Shown: positions 27,949-36,356, counted from the stretch's first letter. The stretch is 64,000 nt of DNA from VFZN01 sp963709325 (GCA_963709325.1 CAVPVV010000001.1:620001-684000), one strand, 5' to 3'. Numbers and translations are program-made. Notes: generated by a model from the sequence alone, not told the origin.

Positions 27949-29037
27949 TTAGGTGGCGAAGCGGAAATTGATGATGTCGCCGTCCTGGACGACGTACTCC
28001 TTGCCTTCGAGCCGGAGCTCACCGTGCTCGCGTGCGGCGTGCATCGTGCCACGGGCGATGAAGGCGTCGTAGCCCACGACTTCGGCCCGGATGAACCCGC
28101 GCTGGATGTCGCTGTGGATTTCTCCGGCCGCCTCCTGAGCCACCGTCTGGCGCGGGATCGACCACGCGCGGCACTCGTCCTCGCCGACCGTGAAGAACGA
28201 CATGTAGCCGAGCAGCTCGTAGCTGGCGCGGATCACCCGGTCCAGACCCGATTCGGCGAGTCCCAGGTCCTGCATGAACGCCGCGGCGTCGGCCGGCTCG
28301 AGCGAGGCAATCTCCAGCTCGATCTTCGCGCACACCGGCACCGCCAGCGTTCGCGCGCGCGACAGGAAGGGGGTCAGGCCGGTTTGCTTCGCGGCGTCCT
28401 CGACGCGAGCGGCGGTGGCGATGTCCGCCTCGTCGAGATTGATCACCACCAGCAGCGGCTTGGCCGATAGCAGCTGGAAGCCGCGCAGGAGCTTGCTTTC
28501 CTCGGTCGACAGGCCAAGGGCACGCAGCGGTTGGCCATTTTCGAGCGCCGCTTTGCAGCGCACCAGCAGATTGCGCTCGCGCTCACCGTCGCCGGACTTG
28601 GTTTTCTTCAGGTCCTTGTCGAGCCGCTCGATCCGCCGCTCGACCACGCCGAGGTCGGCGAGAATCAGCTCGTCCTCCATTGCCTGCGCGTCGCGGGCCG
28701 GGTCGACCGAACCGGACGGGTGCGCGACTGACGGGGCGCGGAAGGCCCGCACCACGTGGACCAGCGCATCCGCGTTCTTGTAGCCGGCCACATCCACGAG
28801 CGCCGACGCGGCGCTCTTGCCGGCGGCGACGATGTCGGTGAATTCCACGGTGGCGGGGACGTGCTTCTTCGGGTTGAAGATCGCCGTCAGCCGATCCAGT
28901 CGCGCGTCGGGCACTTTCGAGATGCCGATGGCCGTATCGCCCTTGCCACCCCGCGGGTGGTCCTTGGCGCTGGTCATCAACTGGAAGAGCGTGGACTTGC
29001 CGCTGCCGGAGAAGCCGATGAGGGCGGAGTGGAGCAT
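27949..29037 (-). CDS. ychF: YchF-type P-loop ATPase/GTPase (DUF933 family)
   Basis: The protein has 362 residues, the normal YchF length. The P-loop is GFSGSGKST at residues 8-16. An NLDE motif stands where GTPases have NKxD, as in YchF, which prefers ATP. The C-terminal TGS-like region is clear (EVVGYDAFIARGTMHAAREHGELRLEGKEYVVQDGDIINFRF). The P-loop differs from the GLPNVGKST of classical YchF, which places it in a sister DUF933 branch. YchF binds ribosomes and is linked to stress responses. It converges with the caspase-like gene and lies downstream of the rhomboid gene on the same strand. Confidence 0.85.
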   Translation of the reverse strand: MLHSALIGFSGSGKSTLFQLMTSAKDHPRGGKGDTAIGISKVPDARLDRLTAIFNPKKHVPATVEFTDIVAAGKSAASALVDVAGYKNADALVHVVRAFRAPSVAHPSGSVDPARDAQAMEDELILADLGVVERRIERLDKDLKKTKSGDGERERNLLVRCKAALENGQPLRALGLSTEESKLLRGFQLLSAKPLLVVINLDEADIATAARVEDAAKQTGLTPFLSRARTLAVPVCAKIELEIASLEPADAAAFMQDLGLAESGLDRVIRASYELLGYMSFFTVGEDECRAWSIPRQTVAQEAAGEIHSDIQRGFIRAEVVGYDAFIARGTMHAAREHGELRLEGKEYVVQDGDIINFRFAT

Positions 29038-29094
29038 AGGGGCCGATAATCCTGTTGGGGCAAAACCTTCATCCTAGCACGTGGATTCACCCGT

Positions 29095-29757
29095 TCAGGG
29101 ACTCCACCATTCCACACGCTGCCGCTCAGGCCGCTGCATCGGCCGCACCAGCACGACGCCGGTGAGGAAGCCCGTCACCTGGCCCCAGAACGCGACACCA
29201 CCCGGGGGCCCCCCAGACCCGTACGCCTGCGATGTGAGGCCGATCAGGAACTGGACCAGGAACCACAGGGCCAGGAAGAAGATCGCGGGGACCTCGAACA
29301 CCGTGAGCGGGAACGGGAACAGTGTGAGGACGCGCGATTGCCGATAGAGCATGAAGTAGCCGCCCATGACCCCGGCGACCGCCCCGCTCGCGCCGACTAT
29401 CGGTGTGGTCGCAGAGTGATCCATTCCCGTCTGCGTGAGTCCGGCAACCACGCCCGCCGCCAGGTAGAAGACGAGGAAGCGGCCATGCCCGAGCCGATCC
29501 TCGACGTTCTCGCCGAAAATCCAGAGGTACAGCAGGTTGGCGCCTAGTTGAGCGAAACCGGCGTGCACGAACATCGACGTCAGGACATTACCGAACGAGA
29601 AGAAGGCCGGCACCAGGCCGAAGCTGGCGACCAGGCGCTCCCGGTCGGCGGGCGAGAGCGTGCGCTGCAGCAGGAAAGCGAGGGCGAAGACGACGATCAG
29701 CGAGATGGTGACGATCGGCGCGGTTCGGGACGGAATGACGTCCTTGAGGGGAATCAT
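29095..29757 (-). CDS. Rhomboid family membrane protein, catalytic His replaced
   Basis: This predicts 220 residues from ATG 29757; longer frame extensions are GC-rich read-through. Six hydrophobic segments match a bacterial rhomboid. Ser124 lies in GASGAVAGVMGGY, the usual nucleophile loop, and the L1/TM2 region reads HAGFAQLGANLLYL (His65, Asn74). However, the TM6 motif that normally reads AHxxGF is WGQVTGF, with Gln193 where the catalytic His belongs, and the second His of the HxxxxHxxxN motif is Gln70. Either this is a pseudoprotease or it uses other chemistry. The C-terminus ends soon after TM6. Confidence 0.82.
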   Translation of the reverse strand: MIPLKDVIPSRTAPIVTISLIVVFALAFLLQRTLSPADRERLVASFGLVPAFFSFGNVLTSMFVHAGFAQLGANLLYLWIFGENVEDRLGHGRFLVFYLAAGVVAGLTQTGMDHSATTPIVGASGAVAGVMGGYFMLYRQSRVLTLFPFPLTVFEVPAIFFLALWFLVQFLIGLTSQAYGSGGPPGGVAFWGQVTGFLTGVVLVRPMQRPERQRVEWWSP

Positions 29758-29769
29758 CGGGAATCCCGG

Positions 29770-29775
29770 TAGGAT
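29770..29775 (+). promoter_or_regulatory. -10-like element placed for a leaderless transcript
   Basis: TAGGAT ends exactly six bases before the ATG at 29782, the same hexamer and spacing as at 2102-2107. It also falls between two divergent genes, 24 bases apart. Confidence 0.45.
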
Positions 29776-29781
29776 GGTGCC

Positions 29782-29982
29782 ATGAAATGTCGGGTCTGTG
29801 GGACCGAGATCGCCGCGAACGCGCTGATCTGCTATCGCTGCGGCACGGCCACCACGGAGCCCCGCATCCCGCCGCCGGCGACGCGGCGCCAGTCCGCCAA
29901 TCGCTGGCTGGTCCCGGCGCTGGCGGCCGCAGCGGCGGTGGCCGCCGCCGTCGGCGCGGCCTGGCACTGGGGACTGTTCTGA
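29782..29982 (+). CDS. Small zinc-ribbon membrane protein
   Basis: The protein has 66 residues. An N-terminal zinc ribbon with CRVCGTEIAANALICYRCG (cysteines at 3, 6, 17 and 20) is followed by a short Pro-rich linker and one C-terminal transmembrane helix (WLVPALAAAAAVAAAVGAAW). This resembles the zinc-ribbon-plus-helix proteins often seen beside FHA or membrane-signalling genes. The spacing of cysteines and the promoter box support a real gene despite its size. It is followed after 55 bases by the FHA-SpoIIE phosphatase. The function is unknown. Confidence 0.7.
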   Translation: MKCRVCGTEIAANALICYRCGTATTEPRIPPPATRRQSANRWLVPALAAAAAVAAAVGAAWHWGLF

Positions 29983-30037
29983 TGCCGGTGGTCCCGGCGG
30001 GCGACGACTCTCGCGCTAAAATGAGTCGGTTCGAGCT

Positions 30038-31663
30038 ATGGCTGACGCACGCCTCGAATTAAACGACGGGCTCGGCTTGCGGGTGATCCCGCTTGACAAG
30101 GCGCAGGTCACGATCGGCCGCCGCACGGAGAATGACGTGCGGCTCACCGGCAGCGACGTGTCGCGCGATCACGCGGAGATCGTTGTCGCCAACGGCGACT
30201 ACATCCTCCGCGATCGCGGCTCGCGCTACGGCACCTTCGTCAACGACAACCAGATCAGCGAGCACAAGCTGGTGACCGGCGATCGGCTGCAGTTCGGCCG
30301 CGCCGCGGGCACCGACGTCGTATTCCGGAAGGGCGAGAGCCCGCCGTCGAGCGAGCGCACGCCGGTCACTGCGGTGAGCGACCTGCGGCAGTTGGCGGCG
30401 CTGCTCGAAGGGCTGCGCGCGCTCGGCTCGGGCCGCGTCCTCGACGAAGTGCTGGCCTTGGTGCTCGACGCCGCCATCGAGGTCACCGGCGCCGAGCGCG
30501 GGTTCATCATGCTGTCCGTCGACGAGAAGCTCGACATGAAGCTGGCCCGCGCCAGGGGCCGGATCACGCTCCCCGGCAATCGCTTCGACACGAGCCGGAA
30601 GATTCCCGAGGAGGTCTTCGCCAGCGGCGAGATCAGGATGGTTCCCGATCTGCTCGACGGAGACCTCGCCAACGTGCACATGGGAACCGTCGCGCTCGGC
30701 ATCCGTCACGTGGCCTGCGCCCCGCTCAGGCTCGTTCGCTACCTCGATCGGGCCGACATGCCGAGCGAGACGAAGTCGATTGGCGTCCTCTACCTCGACT
30801 CGCGCGAGAAGGGGACGCTGATGGCGAACCACACCAGGACGGCGCTCGACACGCTGGCGACCGAGGCCGGCGTGGCGATCGAGAACGCGCGCCTGTACCG
30901 GGAGACCCTCGAGAAGGCCCGCATCGAGCACGAGCTGAAGATCGCCGCGGAAATCCAGCGCGCGCTCCTGCCGGAAGGCAATCACAGCGGGCCGTTCTAC
31001 GAGGGGGCCGGCACCTCGGTGTCGGCGCGGGCGATCGGCGGCGACTTCTACGACATGATCGAGATGCCGGACGGCTCGTTCGGCTTCCTGGTCGGCGACG
31101 TCGCCGGCAAGGGCCCGGCTGCGGCGCTGCTCACCTCCAAGATTCTCGGCATCTTCTCGGCCTTCGCCGCAACCAACGAGGATCCGGCCGAGACGATGAG
31201 CCAGTTGAACAAGGTGCTGACCCGTCGGGCCATCGACGCCCGCTACGCGACGTCGATGTACGGCAAGCTCGCCGCCAGCGGCGAGCTCGTCTACTGCAGC
31301 GCCGGACACAACCCGGCGCTCGTCTACGGGGTCGATGGGTTGCGACGCCTCGAGGCCGATGGCATGCCGGTCGGCCTGTTCGATTTCGCTCCCTATTCAT
31401 CCAGCAAGCTGACGCTGCGCGCCGGCGACACCATGGTGCTCTACAGCGACGGTGTCACCGAAGCCCAGAGCGTGGATGGCTCCGAGTTCGGCGAGAGCCG
31501 GCTCGTCGACGTCGTGAAGGAGCTGCAGGGAAAGCCGGCCGGCGAGGTCCTCAAGCAGATCATCGACGCGGTGATGAGCTTCGCGCGCGGCGCGGAGCAG
31601 TATGACGACGTCACGGCGCTGGTGATCCGCTACCTTGGTCCGGGAAGCACGGCCGGCGGATGA
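30038..31663 (+). CDS. FHA-GAF-PP2C (SpoIIE/RsbU-type) serine/threonine phosphatase
   Basis: The protein has 541 residues. The N-terminal FHA domain (about residues 10-95) shows VTIGRRTENDVRL, SRDHAEI and SRYGTFVND, the phosphothreonine-binding loops. A GAF domain occupies about residues 120-290. The C-terminal PP2C domain (about 310-535) has GGDFYDMIEMPDGSFGFLVGDVAGKGPAAALL, CSAGHNPALVY and LYSDGVTEAQ, with the acidic metal ligands. Such proteins dephosphorylate anti-sigma antagonists or other phosphoproteins in response to a GAF signal. The FHA domain suggests recruitment by a Ser/Thr kinase, but no kinase is adjacent. TAAAAT at 30017-30022 is a candidate -10. The stop overlaps the next start (ATGA). 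Confidence 0.9.
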   Translation: MADARLELNDGLGLRVIPLDKAQVTIGRRTENDVRLTGSDVSRDHAEIVVANGDYILRDRGSRYGTFVNDNQISEHKLVTGDRLQFGRAAGTDVVFRKGESPPSSERTPVTAVSDLRQLAALLEGLRALGSGRVLDEVLALVLDAAIEVTGAERGFIMLSVDEKLDMKLARARGRITLPGNRFDTSRKIPEEVFASGEIRMVPDLLDGDLANVHMGTVALGIRHVACAPLRLVRYLDRADMPSETKSIGVLYLDSREKGTLMANHTRTALDTLATEAGVAIENARLYRETLEKARIEHELKIAAEIQRALLPEGNHSGPFYEGAGTSVSARAIGGDFYDMIEMPDGSFGFLVGDVAGKGPAAALLTSKILGIFSAFAATNEDPAETMSQLNKVLTRRAIDARYATSMYGKLAASGELVYCSAGHNPALVYGVDGLRRLEADGMPVGLFDFAPYSSSKLTLRAGDTMVLYSDGVTEAQSVDGSEFGESRLVDVVKELQGKPAGEVLKQIIDAVMSFARGAEQYDDVTALVIRYLGPGSTAGG

Positions 31664-31917
31664 GGCGCTGGCTGCCCTGGCTTGCCGCCTTCGTTCTCTG
31701 GAACGGCGCATTCGATCTGCAGGTCCGGTCGGCCGGCGAGGCCTTCACAGCCAATCAGGTCGCCCGATGGCATGCCGGCGACACGCCGGCCCTGATCCGC
31801 GACGAGTTTGCGCCGCGGGTCCGCGCTGCCGCTTTGCGGTCGACCGCGGCGGCCGGCGTGCTCCTGCTGCTGGGATTGGCGATCCTCCCGCGCTCGGCGC
31901 GCGCCGCCAATCGGTAG
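31660..31917 (+). CDS. Small two-helix membrane protein
   Basis: The protein has 85 residues and starts at the ATG overlapping the phosphatase stop codon. An N-terminal hydrophobic segment (WLPWLAAFVLWNGAFDL) and a C-terminal one (TAAAGVLLLLGLAILP) bracket a soluble loop with ARWHAGDTPALIRDEFAPRVR. Similar hypothetical proteins of Acidobacteriota have this two-helix plan. The ATGA coupling suggests it works with the FHA-SpoIIE protein, perhaps as a membrane partner. I do not recognise the family. Confidence 0.65.
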   Translation: MRRWLPWLAAFVLWNGAFDLQVRSAGEAFTANQVARWHAGDTPALIRDEFAPRVRAAALRSTAAAGVLLLLGLAILPRSARAANR

Positions 31918-31938
31918 TACGCTGGAAATCCTGGCCGG

Positions 31939-33150
31939 ATGATCGACTCCCTGATTTTCGACTGGAACCGGATCGGCGCCCCGGCGCGTCCGCCGCGGGT
32001 GATGCTCAACGACGAGACACTGCGCGACGGCCTGCAATCCCCTTCGGTCCGCACCCCGACGATCGATCAGAAGGTCCATATCCTTCACCTCATCGACTCG
32101 CTCGGCATCGATGCGGCCGATATCGGGCTGCCCGGCGCCGGCCCGCACGTGGTCGCCCACGTCGAGCGGCTGGCGCGGGAGATCGTCGACGCCGGCCTGG
32201 CGGTGCGGCCGAACTGCGCCGCCCGTACCCTCATCCACGACATCAAGCCGATCGTCGGCATCGTGCAGCGCACCGGGATCGCGATCGAGTGCGCGGCGTT
32301 CATCGGATCGTCGCCGATCCGCCAGTTCACCGAGGGATGGACGCTCGACTGGCTGCTGAAGAGCACCGAAGATGCGATCACGTTCGCGGTCCGCGAGGGG
32401 CTGGACGTGATGTACGTCACCGAGGACACGACGCGGGCCAATCCCGAGACCCTGCGCGCGATTTACGGCTGCGCGATCCGGGCCGGCGCGAAGCGGATCT
32501 GCGTCGCCGACACCGTCGGCCATGCGACCCCGGCCGGTGCATCGGCCGTGGTCCGGTTCGCCGCGCAGGTGATCAAGGACTGCGGGGCCGAGGTCGGCAT
32601 CGACTGGCACGGCCATCGCGACCGCGACCTCGCGGTGATCAACAGCATTGCCGCGCTCGAGGCCGGCGCGAGCCGGGTCCACGGTGTGGCGCTCGGCATC
32701 GGCGAACGGGTCGGCAACACGCCGATGGATCTGCTGCTCGTGAACCTGGTGCTGATGGGATATCTTGAGCGCGACCTGCACCACCTGGAAGATTACTGCC
32801 ACGCCGTATCGGAGGCGTGCTGCGTGCCGATCCCGGACAACTATCCGGTCATCGGCCGTGACGCGTTCCGAACCGCCACCGGCGTCCACGCCGCGGCGGT
32901 CGTCAAGGCGTGGAGGAAGGGCGATCGCGAGCTGATGGACGCGGTGTATTCGGCGATCCCCGCCAGCCTGGTCGGCCGCGAACAGCAGATCGACGTCGGC
33001 CCGATGTCGGGCAAGTCGAACGTCCTCTACTGGCTCGAGAAGCGCGGCATCCCCGCCTCCGAGCAGGTAGTGGACCGGGTCTTCAAGCGCGCCAAGTCAT
33101 CACGAACGGTCCTCACCGAGGCGGAAATCCTCGCCGAGGTGTACCGGTAA
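31939..33150 (+). CDS. 2-isopropylmalate/homocitrate synthase-like enzyme (LeuA family, short form)
   Basis: This is a 403-residue DRE-TIM metallolyase. The signature near the N-terminus reads NDETLRDGLQSPSV. The metal-binding HGH is in DWHGHRDRDLAVINS, followed by GIGERVGNTPMDLLL. These enzymes condense acetyl-CoA with a 2-oxo acid. The C-terminal LeuA allosteric domain (about 120 residues) is missing; only a communication-type subdomain follows the barrel. Specificity for oxoisovalerate, oxoglutarate or pyruvate cannot be settled. No leuBCD, nif or lysine-aminoadipate genes are near. A strong two-part hairpin follows the stop. Confidence 0.82.
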   Translation: MIDSLIFDWNRIGAPARPPRVMLNDETLRDGLQSPSVRTPTIDQKVHILHLIDSLGIDAADIGLPGAGPHVVAHVERLAREIVDAGLAVRPNCAARTLIHDIKPIVGIVQRTGIAIECAAFIGSSPIRQFTEGWTLDWLLKSTEDAITFAVREGLDVMYVTEDTTRANPETLRAIYGCAIRAGAKRICVADTVGHATPAGASAVVRFAAQVIKDCGAEVGIDWHGHRDRDLAVINSIAALEAGASRVHGVALGIGERVGNTPMDLLLVNLVLMGYLERDLHHLEDYCHAVSEACCVPIPDNYPVIGRDAFRTATGVHAAAVVKAWRKGDRELMDAVYSAIPASLVGREQQIDVGPMSGKSNVLYWLEKRGIPASEQVVDRVFKRAKSSRTVLTEAEILAEVYR

Positions 33151-33172
33151 CGAGCACCGGAAGAGAAGCCTC

Positions 33173-33230
33173 GAAGGCACGAAGAGCACGAAGGACGGCA
33201 CGACGGCGTCCTTCGATCCTTCGTGCCTTC
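33173..33230. terminator. Nested-hairpin bidirectional terminator between convergent genes
   Basis: GAAGGCACGAA (33173-33183) pairs perfectly with TTCGTGCCTTC (33220-33230). Inside it, CGAAGGACG (33189-33197) pairs with CGTCCTTCG (33207-33215). On the plus strand it is followed by GTGGTTTCTTCTCT. It sits between the LeuA-like and M28 genes, which converge here. The CCTTCGTG wording recurs in acidobacterial and planctomycete intergenic regions. Confidence 0.7.
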
Positions 33231-33242
33231 GTGGTTTCTTCT

Positions 33243-34151
33243 CTACTTGATCAAGCGTCCTTCGATGTCCGGCAGGGCAGCAAGCACCACATCGCCGACG
33301 ATCTGCAGGCTGCCGGCGCTGACTTTGTCGAGCGTGTCGCCCGCGGTGTGCCAGTCGGGGTAATCGAGGTCGATCAAATCCACGGCGGGGACGCCCGCCT
33401 TCAAGAAGTGCATGTGGTCGTCCTCGACCGGGAGCGGCTCGTCGAGGAAGTTCGACGCGTAGCCAAGCTTGCGGGCGGTGGCCCAGACGATGTCGGTCAG
33501 CCACGGCGTCGAGCTGGTGTCGCGCCGCAGGTTGAGCGCGCGGTCGCCGATCATGTCGAGCAGGATCATCGCGCGGATCGACTTGAGAGTGCCGGTCGCC
33601 TGCGCCGCGGCGACATATTGGCGGCTGCCGTAGGTGTGGTTCGGTTCACGCCAATCGCCGTACGCTTCCTCGCCGTCGAAGAAAACGAACTCGAGCGTGA
33701 AGCGCGGCTTCGGCCGCGTCTTCAGCACCCGCGCCAGCTCCAGCAGCGCACCCGTGCTCGATGCGCCGTCGTTGGCGCCGACGAAGCGGAACTCGTTCAC
33801 CGGCTTGGTGTCGAAGTGGCTGGTCAGCAGGATTCTCTCGGAGCGCTCGCCGGGCAGGGTGGCGATGAGGTTCGTCATCTTCACCTTGCCGACCGGTGTC
33901 GTCGCCTCGAACGTCTGCTCGACGGCCTTGTAGCCGGACTCGCCGAGCACCTTGATGATGTAGTCGCGGGTCTTCTGGTTGGCGGGGGTCCCGGCGGGGC
34001 GCGGCCCGAAAGCGACCTGTTCGCGAACGTGGGTGTAGGCGCGGGTGCTGTCGAACGCGGGCGGGGCCTGCGCCTCGAGCCACGCGACCGGGGCCAGGGC
34101 GAGCAGACCCAGGAGAACCGACGCCAGGCGCCGGTGTGATGGGGCCGTCAT
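33243..34151 (-). CDS. M28 family protein, glutaminyl-peptide cyclotransferase-like
   Basis: The protein has 302 residues with a signal peptide (LASVLLGLLALAPVAWLEAQA). Zinc-site motifs of the M28 fold are present: LTSHFDTK, GANDGASSTGALLELARVL and FVFFDGEEAYGDW, then DMIGD and DWHTAGDTLDKVS. The phrase FFDGEEAYGDWREPNHTYGSRQYV closely follows the glutaminyl cyclase pattern (FFDGEEAF..W....LYGSRHLA) rather than aminopeptidases. I therefore favour conversion of N-terminal Gln to pyroglutamate on exported peptides. An aminopeptidase remains possible. It lies 25 bases downstream of citrate synthase on the same strand and may share its transcript. Confidence 0.82.
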   Translation of the reverse strand: MTAPSHRRLASVLLGLLALAPVAWLEAQAPPAFDSTRAYTHVREQVAFGPRPAGTPANQKTRDYIIKVLGESGYKAVEQTFEATTPVGKVKMTNLIATLPGERSERILLTSHFDTKPVNEFRFVGANDGASSTGALLELARVLKTRPKPRFTLEFVFFDGEEAYGDWREPNHTYGSRQYVAAAQATGTLKSIRAMILLDMIGDRALNLRRDTSSTPWLTDIVWATARKLGYASNFLDEPLPVEDDHMHFLKAGVPAVDLIDLDYPDWHTAGDTLDKVSAGSLQIVGDVVLAALPDIEGRLIK

Positions 34152-34176
34152 CGATCCTCCTCCAGGAAGACGCGGC

Positions 34177-35466
34177 TCACTGCCGCTTGGACATCGGGAC
34201 GTAGTCGCGGGTCGCCGCGCCGGTGTAGATCTGCCGCGGCCGGAAGATCTTCTGCTCCTGGTCGAGCAGCATCTCCTCCCACTGCGCCACCCAGCCCGAG
34301 GTCCGCGCGATCGCGAACAGGACCGCGAACATCTCGACCGGGAAGCCCATCGCCTGGTAGATGAGGCCAGAGTAGAAGTCGACGTTCGGGTAGAGCTTGC
34401 GGCTGACGAAGTAATCGTCTTCGAGCGCGATCCGTTCCAGCTCGAGGGCGATGTCGAGCAGCGGGTTCTTGCCCGTCACCTCGAACACTTCGTAGGCGGT
34501 GCGCTTGATGATCTTGGCCCGCGGGTCGTACGACTTGTAGACGCGATGGCCGAAGCCCATCAGGCGCCCTTCGCCGGCCTTGACCCGCTTGATGAAAGCG
34601 GGAACGTTGGCGACCGAGCCGATCTCGGCGAGCATTCGCAGCACCGCTTCGTTCGCGCCGCCGTGGAGCGGGCCATAGAGCGCTGCGGCCGCGCCGGCCA
34701 GGGCCGAGTAGGGATCGGCGTGCGAGCTGCCGATGCCACGCATCGTGCTGGTCGAGCAGTTCTGCTCGTGGTCGGCGTGGAGGATGAACAGGACGTCGAG
34801 GGCCCGGGCCAGCTTCTCGTTCACCGCATACTTCGACTCGGTCATCTTGAACAGCATGTTCAGGAAGTTGCCGGTGAAGCTGAGGTCGTTGTCGGGGTAT
34901 ACGTACGGGCGACCGATGCTGTGGCGGTATGCGTAGGCGGCAAAGGTCGGCGTCTTGGCAATGAGTCGCAGGATCTGGAGCTTGCGCCGCTCGGTGTCGA
35001 AGATCTGCTTGCCGTCGCGATAGAAGGTCGACATTGCCGCGACGGTGCTGACGAACACGCCCATGGGATGGGCGTCGTAAGTGAAGCCCTCCATGAACTT
35101 CTTGATGTTCTCGTGCACCATCGTGTGCATCGTGATCTGGCGCTCCCACTCCTGGAGCGCCGCCGCCGAGGGCAGCTCCCCGTTGAGGATGAGGTAAGTC
35201 GTCTCGAGATACGTGCTTTCTTCGGCGAGCTGCTCAATCGGGTAGCCGCGGTAGAGCAGGATCCCCTTGTCGCCGTCGATGTAAGTAATAGCGCTGCGGC
35301 ACACGGCCGTGTTCATACAGGCCGGGTCGTACGGGAGAATCCCCTGATCGTCGGGGTCCGGTGTCTTGATTTTCTTCAGGTCGGTCGCCTTGATGGTGCC
35401 GTCGGCGATGGGGATTTCGTAGGTCTTGCCGGTGCGATTGTCAGTTACGGTGAGAGTGTCAGCCAT
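34177..35466 (-). CDS. gltA: Citrate synthase
   Basis: The protein is 429 residues, the length of the Gram-negative hexameric type. The active-site His is in LFILHADHEQNCSTSTMRGIGSSHADPYSALAGAAAALYGPLHGGANEAVLRML, with a second His in GPLHGG and the catalytic Asp region in GFGHRVYKSYDPRA. The beta-rich N-terminal segment (DNRTGKTYEIPIADGTIKATDLKKI) marks the type II, NADH-sensitive form. It condenses oxaloacetate and acetyl-CoA in the TCA cycle. TACAAT at 35504-35499 on the minus strand is a plausible -10, about 33 bases upstream. The coding frame is intact, with no oddities. Confidence 0.96.
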   Translation of the reverse strand: MADTLTVTDNRTGKTYEIPIADGTIKATDLKKIKTPDPDDQGILPYDPACMNTAVCRSAITYIDGDKGILLYRGYPIEQLAEESTYLETTYLILNGELPSAAALQEWERQITMHTMVHENIKKFMEGFTYDAHPMGVFVSTVAAMSTFYRDGKQIFDTERRKLQILRLIAKTPTFAAYAYRHSIGRPYVYPDNDLSFTGNFLNMLFKMTESKYAVNEKLARALDVLFILHADHEQNCSTSTMRGIGSSHADPYSALAGAAAALYGPLHGGANEAVLRMLAEIGSVANVPAFIKRVKAGEGRLMGFGHRVYKSYDPRAKIIKRTAYEVFEVTGKNPLLDIALELERIALEDDYFVSRKLYPNVDFYSGLIYQAMGFPVEMFAVLFAIARTSGWVAQWEEMLLDQEQKIFRPRQIYTGAATRDYVPMSKRQ

Positions 35467-35586
35467 GGCATCCGTGCAGCAATGAGTGCAACCGGATCAT
35501 TGTAGTCCAGCCATGCGGCCGGATCACGGATTCACGCCGTTCCATCAATGCGTTCCCGGCATGCACTGGATGCCGCCGGCGCACCC

Positions 35587-36279
35587 TCAGGCCGGCCGAT
35601 TGTGCGAGGGCGCCTCGAACGGCTGGTGCCTGACGTCCCGGGCCGAGACCATGAAGATGACGTCCTCGGCGACATTGGTCGCGTGATCCCCAATCCGTTC
35701 GAGATGGCGGGAGATGAGGATCAGATCCAGCGCCGGCTCGATGGTCGCCGTGTCCTGGAGCATGAACGTCAGCAGTTCCCTGAAAATCTGCGTCTTCAAC
35801 CCATCGAGGTCATCGTCCTTGGCCAGCACCGCCTCGGCCAGCCCGACGTCGCGTCGGACGAACGCGTCGAGGGCGTCGCGGAGCATTTCCTGGGCGATGT
35901 TACCCATTCGCGGGATGTCGATCAGCGGCTTGACCGGCGGATGCTGCAGGTACCGCTTGCCGGCCTCGGCGACATTGACCGCGAGGTCGCCGACCCGTTC
36001 GAGGTCGGTGTTGATCTTCACCGCCGCAACGATGGTCCGGAGATCGGCGGCCATCGGCTGGTGCAGCGCAAGGAGCTTGAAGCAGCGGTCGTCGATCTCG
36101 ATGTGGAAGTCGTTGATCGGCTCGTCGCCGGTCAGCACCGCGTGCAGCGCCTCGCCGTCGCGATCAACGACGCCGTTGACGGCGACCCGCACGCGCTCCT
36201 CGGCCAGCCCGCCCATGCCGAGCAGCCGCTCCTTGAGCGCTTCGAGCTCCTCCTGGAAATGGCGAACGACGCGTTCCAT
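35587..36279 (-). CDS. phoU: Phosphate transport system regulatory protein PhoU
   Basis: The protein has 230 residues and is all-helical with the two PhoU three-helix repeats: FHIEIDDRCFKLLALHQPMAADLRTIVAAVKINTDLERVGDLAVNVAE, and later IEPALDLILISRHLERIGDHATNVAEDVIFM. Each repeat carries the E/D-xxD metal-binding pattern. PhoU mediates inhibition of PhoR by the Pst transporter when phosphate is plentiful. It is the last gene of pstSCAB-phoU, separated from pstB by a 92-base gap largely made of an 18-bp tandem repeat. The normal order suggests a single transcript under the Pho box at 39983. Confidence 0.95.
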   Translation of the reverse strand: MERVVRHFQEELEALKERLLGMGGLAEERVRVAVNGVVDRDGEALHAVLTGDEPINDFHIEIDDRCFKLLALHQPMAADLRTIVAAVKINTDLERVGDLAVNVAEAGKRYLQHPPVKPLIDIPRMGNIAQEMLRDALDAFVRRDVGLAEAVLAKDDDLDGLKTQIFRELLTFMLQDTATIEPALDLILISRHLERIGDHATNVAEDVIFMVSARDVRHQPFEAPSHNRPA

Positions 36280-36284
36280 CGTGT

Positions 36285-36356
36285 GAACCCCGCGAACCTC
36301 GAGAACCCCGCGAACCTCGAGAACCCCGCGAACCTCGAGAACCCCGCGAACCTCGA
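36285..36356. repeat. Four exact 18-bp tandem repeats between pstB and phoU
   Basis: GAACCCCGCGAACCTCGA is repeated four times without change (36285-36302, 36303-36320, 36321-36338, 36339-36356), with a partial fifth copy. It occupies most of the pstB-phoU gap and would be transcribed in the operon. Exact identity between copies suggests recent expansion. Confidence 0.92.

Noticed and set aside
17108..36356. 18-bp tandem repeats as CRISPR arrays
   Set aside because: Units are directly adjacent without spacers, are too short for CRISPR repeats, and no cas genes are present.
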